A stretch of DNA of 64,000 nt, taken from Triatoma infestans. Its lineage: Eukaryota > Arthropoda > Insecta > Hemiptera > Reduviidae. The notes under the pieces were generated by a model that ran no database searches, was not told where the DNA came from, and worked only from the letters and a program-made list of their open reading frames with translations. Where the stretch lies: positions 186,001 to 250,000 of the forward strand of contig JAAEAF010000099.1 in NCBI GenBank assembly GCA_011037195.1, given 5' to 3'. Within the stretch, counting starts at the first letter, position 1. Every line of letters starts with the position of its first letter. The position numbers and the translations under genes were made by a program. Shown here in pieces: positions 1 to 10,335 of this stretch.

Positions 1-1099
1 ACGCCAGTATTGCTATATTATCGAAATGCTGCCTGCTACTAATTGCCCGTCTAGGGTCATCTTAATTCTAAACCATTACATTTCTATAGCCTATTTTTCT
101 ATTAGTATTTTAAGGACTATTTACATTTTCTAGAGGAGAAACTCAGTTGAAAGTAAAGGGTGCCATACCTTTGATTCAATCTAATCGTTTATCTGAAGCA
201 AGACCAACTGGTCTATGAAGAGCCACCAAATTAATAAGAGAATTATATTTAGAATGATATGTAAAATTATAAATATGCTACCATACTAATCAGTCATTGA
301 GGTGAGTTTGTGAATTTGCAAAGCATAACTTATGTTACAGTTTCAAGTTTTGTCCAGTTTCATCGCTTATTTTATGAATTGGATTAAACTGTTACAGAAA
401 CACAACTTAAAATCTGGCATTATTTGGAAATATTGATAGCTTCCTCAGCCTGGGAAAATTGTCAAAAAAAGGAAGAGAACGCGATCTGAATGAATAGCTC
501 GAAGCGAGATGGAATGGTTTTCCTCGCAACTTTTACAATAACATTATAAATTGATAACAGTATTTTTTATGATACTCATTTTTTAAAAAGAAAAATAATA
601 AGTAAAGATTCTACTTTCTCTTACTCCTAGTTTTAATCATGACATTGTTTTATGTATATACATATATTATAGCAAAATTGTTATTAATTTTAATGACATT
701 TCAAAAATGTGTATTCAGGGTTAAAAATTCAATTAACTCAGCAGCTCAAAGTATTATATGAATATATCTTATTATTTCTAGTTTATAAAAATGTTACTGA
801 TGTTTTTACCTTACATTGTTTATTGTATATAATATTTTTATATTAAAAATTATTTTTTTAAAAAACTTATCATATGTTTAGTTCAACCAATTTTACTCAC
901 AACAATCAGATCATTCAGACCTGTATGTGCTGAAAGGTGCTTACCTTAGCTCGGATACTGGAGCTGCATTGAAGAGCCTTTACTTCAAAGTCGACATAGC
1001 ATGCTTCTATCTGGGGCAATTATCTCGTACTTCAAGCCAGAATACATGTAGGAATTTATTTAATGAATATGGCATATTTTTTTTTTAACATTTGATGCC
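1..1099. other. AT-rich stretch without a recognised gene
   Basis: AT-rich sequence with no long open frame and no recognised repeat end. A short GC-richer part near 900-1050 shows no coding signal that I can name. It borders the non-LTR remnant that begins about 1100. Confidence 0.5.
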
Positions 1100-2045
1100 A
1101 AAATGCGTGTTATATATACACACCTATCCGGAGGGGTTGAGACATCTGAGACGATGTTTAGAGTCACCTGGGGAGCCTCAACAGATTTACTTACAACAGC
1201 CTATAAAACCTACGTTCGCCCTGCCTTGGAGTATGGTGGAGATCTTCTCTCGCTAACCTCCAAATCAGTGTGCAAGCCTCTGTTAGGAATCCAGAACTAA
1301 AGAGCTAATCACGGGTGGCACGAAATCTACCCCTTTTGCCTCAATGGAAATCCAAACGGGTCTGAATCCAATAAGTATTATAATATGAAGAGAGCAAAAT
1401 TAACTACTTGCCAAAAAACGTGCTAGGCTGCCTGTCAAGCATTCGTTGGTTGCATTGTAGAGCAGCTTCTAAGAGACTTCCGTCCCAGCAGTTTTATTTG
1501 ACGCATCCCAAACACGTCAGAGCTTAGCGAAAAGTATAACCAACTGTTAGATACTCGCGAACACTTTAAAGGTAGGCCATTATTACTTTCAGCTAACTTT
1601 TAACTAGGCATTCATTATCTATCTGGGTACTGCACCAGAACACATCTACGTTCTAGCTGTCGGTATTTACGTTAAGAAAGAAGCTACAACCACTGAAGGA
1701 ATGAAGTCGGTCTGCCTAGCTTGTTGTATAAATGAGAAATATCCAGCTAACTGATGGTTGCAGATTTATCACCCCACCGCATCGGAGCAGGCTATTGCCA
1801 GAATATTTGAAGAGATGCCAGATGATGAAGGTAAAGTAGCTCTGGGAAGTAGAGCGTCCAATTTCGATGCTGAGGTTGCGCCAGTTTTACAGGCAGCTTG
1901 TAAAATATCTAGCCTAGAGTGCCTGGATAAGAATAAAGCTGTCTTTTTTATCTATAGAATAATGCTGTGTACGTTAAGTACTAATGTTCCAAATAAAAGT
2001 TTTAGTTTGTTGTTGGAATGCAGTTACCATTCCAAGTTTAAATAA
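1100..2045 (+). pseudogene. non-LTR retrotransposon remnant: RT 3' end and RNase H
   Basis: A broken C-terminal part of a non-LTR polymerase. The open piece at 1103-1300 carries the post-RT motif TYVRPALEYGGDLLS, typical of I/R1/LOA/jockey-type polymerases just after the thumb region. Past a stop, conceptual reading across frames recovers SMEIQTGLNPIS-like residues (1340-1360). The frame at 1758-2045 has EGKVALGSRASNFDAEVAPV, the usual block around the RNase H glutamate, which points to a clade with RNase H (I or R1/LOA group). Several stops and frame changes show it is dead. The 5' part is absent, as is common for truncated LINE copies. Confidence 0.7.
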
Positions 2046-2209
2046 AATCGTAGTCCTTTTCGAGAAAATCCCACAAAACGCAAACCTATTGTGTTACTGA
2101 ATATGTGCATGGGTCCGCAATGCTAGGTAATATCTGGGATTTTATCTGTTATAGTATGCATATTTATGCGGTTCCTCACCGGTTTAGGATTTTCATCTAT
2201 CGTCAGAAT

Positions 2210-2740
2210 AAGGAGTTAGTGTAAAAAAGTTGACTTCAACTTTACATTTCTGCCACGCACTATTCTGTTGATTGTTAAGTCACATTTCCGGTTAACTGAC
2301 TTTCTTCAAAGTTTGAATTCTAGCAATGATTTTAATATACTTATGTTATGTAGGTGGTAAAATCAGCACACTGTACTGAAATGGCACTTTAGAGGAAAGC
2401 TTAATTTCTGCTCCCCCAAAACTCCCTAAAAATAATTTTCCTGGCAAAATATTTAAAATATAAGTGATATGCATTTGTGTATGTAGACAGTCTGCAATGT
2501 TTAAATAAATTTGTTGCAGCCATTTTCGAGAAAATCGCTAAAATCTTAAAAAGTCATTCAGTAAAACTACTCTTCCGGTTGATGGATTTCGACTGAAATC
2601 TTTGTGTCAGGTACCATGATGATTTATATATCACACACACCGTTAAAAACTTTTTCCGTACTCAGAGGGCTTTAAAACGTATTTCCGGTGAAAATCCCAT
2701 TTCGAAATTGCGCGATCGTAATTCTTTTACAGTTGTAAAA
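2210..2740 (-). repeat. R1 interspersed repeat, minus orientation
   Basis: Diverged copy of the most abundant repeat of the window (R1). Diagnostic blocks in reverse orientation are CATTTTCGAGAAAATCGC near 2521, a CCGGTT...GATTT block near 2576, and CGTATTTCCGGTGAAAATCC near 2679. It is followed directly by a SINE at 2765. Confidence 0.65.
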
Positions 2741-2764
2741 GAATATAAATAGAGGAAACAGAAT

Positions 2765-2946
2765 AGCTGAGTGGTTAGCGTATTGGAGTCCAGCTGTGTG
2801 CTGCCCTTAGATTTTTTTTTCCTACGAGCCTCTACAGCTCACTGTCCGATGATGCAGTGTTGTGTGTAACGAGAGAACACTGGATGCACTGGCTCCGGGC
2901 GCCAATGATCATAGATGTTGGACGCACCTTAAATTAAAAAAAAAAG
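2765..2946 (+). repeat. tRNA-derived SINE (SINE-A copy 1)
   Basis: Starts with a tRNA-like A box (AGCTGAGTGGTTAGCG), passes through the family-specific body (CTCTACAGCTCACTGTCCG ... CTCCGGGCGCCAATGATC) and ends in CTTAAATT plus an A-run. The B box part is shortened compared with the copy at 37.4 kb. SINEs of this type are transcribed by RNA polymerase III and moved by a partner LINE. Other copies lie near 25.5, 29.0, 37.4, 50.9 and 52.2 kb. Confidence 0.8.
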
Positions 2947-2949
2947 AAT

Positions 2950-3979
2950 ACAAACATTTTGATTTCATATTAAGAACGTATCACATTATGGTGCGATACT
3001 CTTGTTTAAATTTGGTGATAAAGAGGTGGTCGGGGACAGAGCCATCAGAGAGCAGACAAAAAAGGGGATAAGGTTATTGTAACAGAACTGTAGTTTTATT
3101 GTACAACCACATCATAAATACAGCTACAATAAAGTTTTTGATATCGTAATGGCCATTAATATGTTTCACTAGCAATAAATCTTTATAATAATATATTATA
3201 CAATACATAATTAATTATGTACATATATTACATAATATGATACAATTGTGTCTATAATACACCAACTTATTTTCAATATCTTTTTTTATTTTATTAATTA
3301 AATTAAAATCTTTACAGAAAGTCCTTGTGTCTTATTTACCAAGTAATTATCTATGTATTTCAATAAGTTATAAAATCTAGAAGACCTCTAACAAAACTAT
3401 CCAAAGACTCTCACCTAACTCTGATTTTTGTAGTTTCAACAGTTTACAGACCGGTCGGTCACGGTAAATTCATGTTCTCATGGTCGAACTTTGCTGGCAG
3501 GTCCGAGTAAATTCGTGTTTTCTTGGTCGAACGTTGCTGACTCGTGTTTCCATTTATATAGTTTAGAAGTTTGTAAGCCAAATAATAAGATTGGTCTTAA
3601 TAACAGCGTTTCTAGATCGTACTCTTTGTTTATCTTTTAGTCATCTCAATTGTGTTATACTGCACAAGACTGACAACTAAACTTTTGAAAAGGGGAAGTC
3701 GAAGCACATATATTATTGTTGGCTATCCTTACTATGCAATCACTATTCATAAAGAAGTAATTAGTAAGAGTTTTGAATTCTTCTATTTAATGCAACAAAT
3801 TAAAAAAAAAATACCTACAGCAATGAGAAGACTTTTGTGTGAATGTGAAGACACTGACTACTCCGGTGATTTTTGTTCCAGTGCTAGCAGCAGCGAGAAG
3901 ATAGATGTTCACTTATCCGAAGACACTCATGTCTGATATATAAGCAGGCAACGAACAAAAATCATGAACGTGTGATAAT
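2950..3979. other. flank of the copia insertion, no recognised gene
   Basis: AT-rich DNA. A pair of near-identical direct repeats of about 30-40 bp with the core TGGTCGAAC lies at about 3465-3545. An open frame at 3652-3936 (94 codons) has no motif I recognise and ends 43 bp before the copia LTR, so it is not called as a gene. Confidence 0.45.
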
Positions 3980-4172
3980 TGTTAGAATATGATTTTATAT
4001 ACCTCTATGTTTTACGAATGTGTCTTATCTATGATGAGGTGATTAGGATGGCACTGACTTTGTGTTTGTCATTGTGTATTGTTGTGTTTTGATATGGACA
4101 TGTGCTATAGAAATAAATGTGGTTTATCCATCTAAAAGAGTTATATTTGTGTTTTATATGCATTTCCTAACA
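3980..4172 (+). repeat. copia 5' LTR
   Basis: 193 bp, TG...CA ends with inverted termini TGTTAG/CTAACA. Contains AATAAA in its second half, the likely poly(A) signal. Against the 3' LTR I count four substitutions and one one-base indel. Confidence 0.95.
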
Positions 4173-4190
4173 TGGTAGCAGTGAATCGTG
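4173..4190 (+). promoter_or_regulatory. copia primer binding site
   Basis: TGGTAGCAGTGAATCG starts directly after the LTR. The TGGTAGCAG core fits the initiator methionine tRNA 3' end, the usual primer for copia elements. This is the start point for minus-strand DNA synthesis. Confidence 0.75.
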
Positions 4191-4231
4191 GTTAAAGTTA
4201 ACAAGTGTATGTTGAAAAACAGTAGATTGAA

Positions 4232-4371
4232 ATGGATATGGCAAGAAGAGAAGAATTGGCGTTATCTGTTTTGGATGGAGCAGGTTATGCGCAGTGGAAA
4301 TTTCGACTACAGGTATTTCTAGAAATGAAGGACTGCTACGAAGTTATACAACTAGAATGTAAACCTAAAAA
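4232..4371 (+). pseudogene. copia gag, N-terminal part
   Basis: The frame starts at the ATG at 4232, and residues such as GAGYAQWKFRLQVFLE match the start of copia Gag (the nucleocapsid precursor that packages the element RNA). The frame is interrupted by the MITE whose 8-bp target copy occupies 4364-4371. It resumes at 5163 with residues typical of the same domain (VAWKKKEIKAKNFIVNSVS). Confidence 0.85.
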
Positions 4372-5162
4372 GGTAATTATGCAGAAGCCGAACCCCAAGA
4401 TGGCAGACCACTAAATACACTAACCTTCTCTCTCCCACTCTTCTATCACAGTCACTACAAACTCCAAAACATCGATAATCTCATTTACGATTATTTATCG
4501 CCTTGTTACACTTACTGCAACTAGTAGTAAAATAATTTAGCAATCCCTGTTTGCAACAGTTTCCACACCACTTTGAGGTATGTTGCTCGGCGCGTGTCGC
4601 TTTTTTATTAGGTGAGCAATCACCAGCATAAATGAGCTGCTAGTCAATAATTCTAAATATTCAATATATACAAATTACGGATTAAATTTTGAATGTATTC
4701 TAGATTAGATGTATTAACTCAGTTTCCTACTTTCACTAAGACAAAATAATTGAAGAAAATTATATATAGAAATAACATTAATAAGAAGAAAAGAAATCGA
4801 TCTATACATAATCGAAGTATTTAACCCCACACATGAGTGACAGTAGAGTGGGAGAGAGAAGGTTAGTAAATTTAGTGGTCGGCCATCTTGGGGGACTGCT
4901 TCTGCATAATTACCCAATAAGTGATAGTAATTTAACTTCAGTAACTTCATTATGAGAAACATTTACAAAAAGTAAGATGCAGAATAAATTGAATTAAATC
5001 ATTATATTAAAAAACAAACCAATTTCTTTTTTATTTTTTGTTTGTAGTATAAACAAGAAAAGAAATCGATATGTACATAATCAAAATATTTAACTCAGCA
5101 CATGAGAAGGTTAGTGTATTTAGTGGTCTGCCATCTTGGGTGTCTGCTTCTGCATAATTACC
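4372..5162. mobile_element. MITE with 8-bp target duplication and a doubled right end
   Basis: 791-bp non-coding element inserted in copia gag. The terminal inverted repeats begin GGTAATTATGCAGAAGC and stay recognisable for about 60 bp, including the block around CAAGATGG. It is flanked by a perfect 8-bp direct repeat, CCTAAAAA, at 4364-4371 and 5163-5170. An 8-bp duplication fits hAT, P or Merlin groups, and the termini do not decide which. A second right-hand terminus lies inside at about 4795-4914, so the right end is present twice in direct orientation. The inner copy keeps an approximately 20-bp stretch missing from the outer one. No transposase frame is present, so it is non-autonomous. 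Confidence 0.9.
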
Positions 5163-5983
5163 CCTAAAAATATTGACAGTGTCGCATGGAAAAAGAAGGA
5201 AATTAAGGCAAAAAACTTCATTGTTAATTCGGTTAGCAATACTCAGAACTCATAACAGAAGAGCCAACTGCGAAAAAAATGATTGACAAATTGGATAAAA
5301 TTTATCTAGTTAAGAGTAGTAGTGCTGTGAAGTTATTGTGTAAAAGAAAGTTGCTTAACTTGAAGATGAAGGAAAACAAGAACCCAAACGTCTTTTTCAA
5401 TGAATTTGAAAGGCAAGTAAATGAACTAAAGAACGCTGGAGAAACTGTAAGTAATGAAGATAAATTAAATTATTTATTGCTAGCGCTACCTTCTCATTTT
5501 TCAAATATTGTTGATATTGTGGACACTTTGCCAGATAAGGAGAATGCTGTTGATTATGTCAAATCTAAGCTTATGTTAGAATTTCAAAAGAAGGAGAGTA
5601 ATTTTGATAAGAATACTCTAGCTTTTAGCTCAGTGTCGAGAAATCCATCATTTTCTAAGGCTCGCCCTGGTAATTTCGCTAATCGACCTGGTACTTCCAG
5701 ATTCGATTCAAGTAAAAACAGTCAATTTAGAACAAATAAGCGTTGTTTTGGTTGCAACGAGGTCGGACATATTGAACGATTTTGTAGAAATAAATCGAGA
5801 GGTCAATGGTCAAGACGTGGAGGTTATAATTTTAATTGGCGAGGAAGACAAAATATGAACAATGAACCTGGAAAAGTAGCTGGAAATTCGGAAGTTTTAG
5901 ATAATGACTCTGATCAAAATTCATTTAATGTTGAAGTAATGTCTATGGAAAAGACAAGTGAAGTTAATAATGAAATTAAGTAG
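5163..5983 (+). pseudogene. copia gag, C-terminal part with zinc knuckle
   Basis: Continuation of gag after the MITE. A one-base frame change near 5250 separates the first codons from the long frame at 5279-5983 (234 codons). At residues 156-169 of that frame is a CX2CX4HX4C nucleocapsid zinc knuckle (CFGCNEVGHIERFC), followed by a basic, Arg/Gly-rich stretch. A TAG at 5981-5983 separates it from the protease, where a continuous Gag-Pol frame is usual for copia. Confidence 0.9.
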
Positions 5984-6110
5984 TTGCTGGATAGTGGTTG
6001 TTCTGATCATATTGTAAATACTGATAAATACTTTAGTGATTATAAAATTTTGGACAATCCAATAAACATCAAGGTTGGGGATGGTTTCTCTCTTCAGTCT
6101 AATAAAAGGT
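5984..6110 (+). pseudogene. copia protease remnant
   Basis: In the same frame as gag after its stop, LLDSGCSDHIVN is the aspartic protease active site (DSG with the following SDH typical of copia). The frame is closed by a TAA near 6110. The rest of the protease is read in another frame from 6075 (NNVHYVPNMKQNLLSVSCI). Confidence 0.85.
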
Positions 6111-6664
6111 AACATCCTAATGCATTTTAAAGTGGGAAATAAATTTGCCAAAACAACCATTAACAATGTTCACTATGTGCCCAACATGAAACAAAATTTG
6201 CTCAGCGTTTCATGTATTGTAAATGAAAATAACTTTGTAAACTTTCATAGGGATGCAGCTAACATTTATAATTCAAGGAAAAATTTAATTGCTATTGCTG
6301 TCAAAAGAAATAAATTGTTTGAACTAGAAGGTAGAGTTCAGATGAATGTAAGTGATGCTCACACGTCTTATACAATTAACTCAGAGTCTAATATTGCTGA
6401 AAAATGGCATCGTTTATTAGGACATACTAACTTGCTATGCATAAAAGAATTAAGTGAATTTCAGCTAGCTGAAGGTTTACCAAATAAGATAGACATTGGT
6501 AATTTGAATTGTGAAACATGTCTCCTTAACAAGATGACAAATTTACCATTTAAAAATAATCGCAGGAGAGCTAATGATATTCTGGAAATGATCCATACTG
6601 ATGTATGCGGACCTATAAATCAAGTTGGATACAAAGGTGAGCAATACTTTGTTTCATTCATTGA
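6075..6664 (+). pseudogene. copia protease end, GAG-pre-integrase and integrase start
   Basis: Contains the protease C-terminal block (VHYVPNMKQNLLSVS), then the HHCC zinc-binding pre-integrase domain (EKWHRLLGHTN ... CETCLLNKM) and the start of the catalytic integrase core with its first Asp in IHTDVCGPI. The frame is cut at 6664 by the gypsy insertion. The last five codons of the open frame belong to the gypsy LTR. Confidence 0.9.
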
Positions 6665-6906
6665 AGTTATGACACATCTATAGGAAAATTACCAATGCTG
6701 CGTCAGCAGCCGCCGACAGCATATAAATACTCCCGCCGACCAGCAGGCAGTTAGTTCTCAGCTCACCACAGTACTGTTCGCATCTAAGTTCTTATATATA
6801 TTCAGTGCATTATAGTAACTTGTGTATTGTGTTAAACTATTATTGTAACTTCATGTCAAATAAATCTTTTTAAAAAAGGCTAGTTCCGGGTTCTTGAAAC
6901 ATAACT
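6665..6906 (+). repeat. gypsy-type 5' LTR
   Basis: 242 bp. TATAAAT at 6722-6728 is followed about 60 bp downstream by an arthropod-initiator-like CAGT region. AATAAA near 6859 is the likely poly(A) signal. Compared with the 3' LTR it has roughly 20 substitutions and several small indels, concentrated in the first and last 90 bp. Confidence 0.93.
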
Positions 6907-6923
6907 GGCGCCCGAACAGGGAC
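6906..6923 (+). promoter_or_regulatory. gypsy-type primer binding site (tRNA-Lys)
   Basis: TGGCGCCCGAACAGGGAC is exactly complementary to a lysine tRNA 3' end, the primer used by gypsy and by several vertebrate retroviruses. The first T is the last base of the LTR. Confidence 0.92.
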
Positions 6924-7170
6924 TGCGAAGGCTTAAGTCTCATAGTGCGACCATTTGTCTCACAGTGCGACCATTTGTCTCACATCCAAAGAAGACTAGA
7001 AGCTCCCACATCAGTGGCTTGTTCGCAGTACTCAACCCACAGGAACCAGGACCATCCTCAGACAACTGAAGAACAGCAAGCTGGCGAGTCAACAAGCACG
7101 CAAATCTGTAAGTAGCTCATCTATCCTCAAACCATCCAAATTAGTTCTCCCTAAAGAAACCATCCCCGAA
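6924..7170 (+). other. gypsy-type leader
   Basis: Untranslated leader between the primer site and the gag start. It contains a near-perfect tandem pair of an approximately 20-bp unit (core AGTGCGACCATTTGTCTCAC) at about 6944-6983. A role in packaging or splicing is only inference from position. Confidence 0.6.
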
Positions 7171-8333
7171 ATGGCACAAATTAATTATAAAATTTCTAAG
7201 GAAGACTACGACCACATACCTTACTTTGACGGCAACCCCTCTGAGCTAGCATTCTTTTGCGAAATTGTTGAAAGTGCATTCGCTACTGTCTGCGCAGAAA
7301 ATATAGTCGAAAGGGACTACAATCATAACATTCTCTTTATAAAAGTAAAAAGTAAATTAGTAGGGCCCGCTAGAAATATCCTTCTCTCTAACAATGTGGA
7401 CCATTTATTAAATTTATTGAAGGTTTTAAAAGAAAGTTTTGCCGACTCGAGATCCTATGAGATACTCAAGGACGAGATTTTACAAACCAAGATGCACGCT
7501 AGAGAGTCTCCCATTGACTTTGTCAATAGAGTACAGGAGTTGCGAAATTTAGTTTACATTAGACTTAAGTTAGACGGACTGACAGCGGACGCCCTGAAAC
7601 AACTGATGACGCGAGTCGACAAAGAGATATCTTTCATATATACAAATGCCTACCCCCTACACTAAGTAACCATATCATGATCTTTGATCCCAGCACTCTA
7701 GACGAGGTACGAAACGTTATTTATAATAAGTGTTCGTTCATCGTAGCTAACCTAAATTCTTCCTATGGCCCCAAAAGGCCCAACCAATCCTTCCGAAAAC
7801 CAAACCCCTATAACCAATCCCAACAGCCTTATAGACCGCAATACTCTTACAGACAGAATCCACAACACCTTGCACCACACGTCCCCAGGGCTCAAGCCCC
7901 TAATTACCAGTACCAACCAATCGAATTCCATCCCAGGCCTATAGAACAGACACCTCAAACTTCTCTTTACAGACAACAACCACAACCACCTCAACGACCA
8001 AACTTTGGACAATCCATGCATCCCAACAATCCTAATAACCCAAACAATCCTAACCATCCTTTTAACCGACCCAGACTACCTCCTGGCTACTTCTCCCAAA
8101 ACACGGTGTCCATGCGAACCGCAGGCAGACCCCGTTTTAAAGATTACATTTCGCCACACGAACTGACCCACTGTCAACAGGACGAGCCACCCGAAAATTA
8201 TTCAGAATCTGACAACTCATATGACGACAGAATTACCCGCTTAGAAAAATCCCTCGAAAGAGTAACAGAAAAGTTTGATCATTTTTTAGACGTTGGCCAC
8301 GGGAGCCAAGAAGGCCCCCCGAATACAACCTAA
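7171..8333 (+). pseudogene. errantivirus-like gag, one frameshift
   Basis: Structural capsid gene. The ATG at 7171 follows the leader directly. The first frame runs to a stop at 7663-7665. The second part, in another frame, is open from before the ATG at 7677 to 8333. The change of frame near 7660 looks like loss of one base, because the two parts abut without a gap in the expected protein. The second part is rich in Pro, Gln and Asn (a basic, low-complexity region in place of a zinc knuckle, as in gypsy Gag) and ends with a short amphipathic segment that could form a coiled coil. Described only; no repaired product is given. Confidence 0.85.
8282..8288 (+). promoter_or_regulatory. gag-pol -1 frameshift slippery site
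   Basis: T TTT TTA in the gag frame (codon ends ..T, TTT, TTA). The pol frame is exactly the -1 frame and is open from this point through the protease, so ribosomes slipping here would enter pol. Gag itself ends 45 bp later. Errantiviruses generally express Pol by -1 frameshifting. Confidence 0.75.
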
Positions 8334-9199
8334 ACCTAGTAGACAAGTCTCTCCCACACTTCGAAGACAGACACGGACGGAAATGGCTCATCGACACCGG
8401 ATCAGCCGAAAACTACATAAATCCTAACGTTGTCCCAACTGACATAACACGATCCAAGGACCCATTCATAATAACGACACCCGCAGGAAAGAAGAATGGA
8501 GAACAATCTTGCACCCTCAACATACAGGACACATTTCACGTAAACTTAGACACTAAATTCCATTTATTCCCCTTTTCGGACAAATATGATATACTATTAG
8601 GCCATAAAACGATGCAAGCACTCGGCATGAGCATCGACTTAAATAAAAATATCCTTTCTTACTCTCAGGGTATAATCCCTCTAAAATTTACGCTTGATAT
8701 CCCCGAAAAAAACTTAAACGTAATAAAATTAGAACAGGGAGTTAATTTTATAGAACTTCCGGTAAAAAATCAAGAATTAAAGTACGGATTAATAAACGAA
8801 GATATAAAAATTAACGATAAGTGTATCGTAAAAGAAGGACTATATAATATTAATAATAATAAAATTCTGTGTGAAGTTGAGTCCAAGGAAGTCATGGCCA
8901 TTTGCCCTGAACCCATGGATGTCGACGAACCTCAGGAAATTAGTATAAACATACCGGACGTAGTAGTGACCAATTGTCCCGAAATGTCTGACGAGCTTAG
9001 GTTAAGAGAAATAAAAAATGAAATCCCTAAATTAATTAGAACTGAGCACATGGATTCAGAAGAGAAAAATAAAATAATAGAATTAGTAAGAAACTACCCC
9101 CAAATAATAAAAAGGGAGCATGATAGACTAAGCTGCACCGATATACTGAAACATAACATTAGAACCACCGACGAAAACCCAGTATACACGCGAAATTAA
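8288..9199 (+). pseudogene. errantivirus-like pol part 1: protease and start of RT
   Basis: Open in the -1 frame from the slippery site to a TAA at 9197-9199. The protease active site is LIDTGSAENYINPN (8379-8420), and the second conserved block is YDILLGHKTM (8588-8617). The stop falls shortly before the RT fingers, which continue in the same frame. The conserved sequence carries on beyond it, so it is a simple nonsense change. Confidence 0.88.
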
Positions 9200-9532
9200 A
9201 GATACCCGGAAATATATCGGAAGGACGTACAAACAGAAATTGACAAACTACTGGAAAACAAAGTAATACAACACTCTAACTCCCCCTATAACAGCCCAAT
9301 TTGGGTAGTACCGAAGAAACCGGACGCCTCAGGCAAAAAGAAGATACGAATGGTGATAGACTACCGCAAACTTAACAACAAGACGGTCGAAGACAAATTC
9401 CCCCTTCCTAACATTGAGATGGACCCCGACTCAATTCCTAAGACAGCATTCTCCACAGAAAACGGACACTACGAATTCCTACGCATGCCTTTCGGGCTTA
9501 AGAACGCCCCCCAACTTTCCAAAGGGCCATGA
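9200..9532 (+). pseudogene. errantivirus-like pol part 2: RT fingers with internal deletion
   Basis: Same frame as part 1. RT blocks [19 protein letters not shown] and FPLPNIE are followed at once by [13 protein letters not shown], then [15 protein letters not shown]. In complete gypsy-type RTs a segment of roughly 20-30 residues with motif A, including one of the three catalytic aspartates, lies between the NIE and EMD blocks. It is absent here. A one-base loss in a run of C near 9510 then shifts the frame. RT activity is therefore excluded independently of the stop. Confidence 0.85.
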
Positions 9533-10335
9533 ATTCCATCTTTTCCAGAATCCCTAACGTGTTAGTATACATGGACGACATTATCATATTCTCCGACAGC
9601 CTGGACGAACATATAAAACACCTTAAGACCGTTTTCGACAAACTTAGACAACACAATCTAAACATTCAACTTGACAAGACGGAATTCTTCAAACGTGAAC
9701 TTCTCTTCTTAGGACACATCATTTCCGACAAGGGTATACAACCTAACCCGGCCAAACTAGACGCTATTGCTAAATTCCCACTTCCCAAGACACCAAAACA
9801 AATTAAACAATTCCTTGGCCTTACGGGCTACTACAGAAAAATGATTAAGAACTACGCCAAAATAGCCAGACCCTTAACGCTCTCACTACGGAAAGACCGA
9901 GACATAGTAATTGACGACAATTACAGACAAGCCTTTGAAACTTTAAAGTCCGTCCTACAGAACAGCCCTATCCTACAACTGCCCAACTTTGAGAAACCCT
10001 TCATCCTCACAACAGACGCCTCCAACTACGCGATAGGAGCCGTCCTATCCCAGAGCATCGACGGAAAGGACCTCCCTATATCCTTTGCCTCCCGCACCTT
10101 AAACAAACAGGAAGAGAATTACTCGACAATAGAAAAGGAACTATTAGCTATCGTTTGGGCATGCAAACATTTCAGACCATATATATACGGACGCAAGTTT
10201 ACCATACAGACGGATCACCGACCACTGCAATGGCTACATAACTTAAAAGAACCAAACTCCAAACTCATCCGATGGAAACTACAACTGGCAGACTTCGATT
10301 TGACGTCAAATACGTACAAGGGAAAAGTAATGTAG
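9529..10335 (+). pseudogene. errantivirus-like pol part 3: RT palm and thumb, RNase H
   Basis: Carries RT motif C as YMDDI (residues 14-18 of this frame), the connection block FLGHIISDKGI and LGLTGYYRKMI, and RNase H with TTDASNYAIGAVLSQ, IEKELLAIVWA and QTDHRPLQWL. The first residues continue directly from part 2 in a different frame. The RNase H end (DALSR block) continues in yet another frame from about 10300. Confidence 0.92.

Noticed and set aside
3652..3936. 94-codon open frame before the copia LTR
   Set aside because: No recognisable motif, AT-rich flanks, and no continuation found on the other side of copia.
7752..8057. Minus-strand open frame of 101 codons over gag
   Set aside because: Shadow of the Pro/Gln-rich gag frame.
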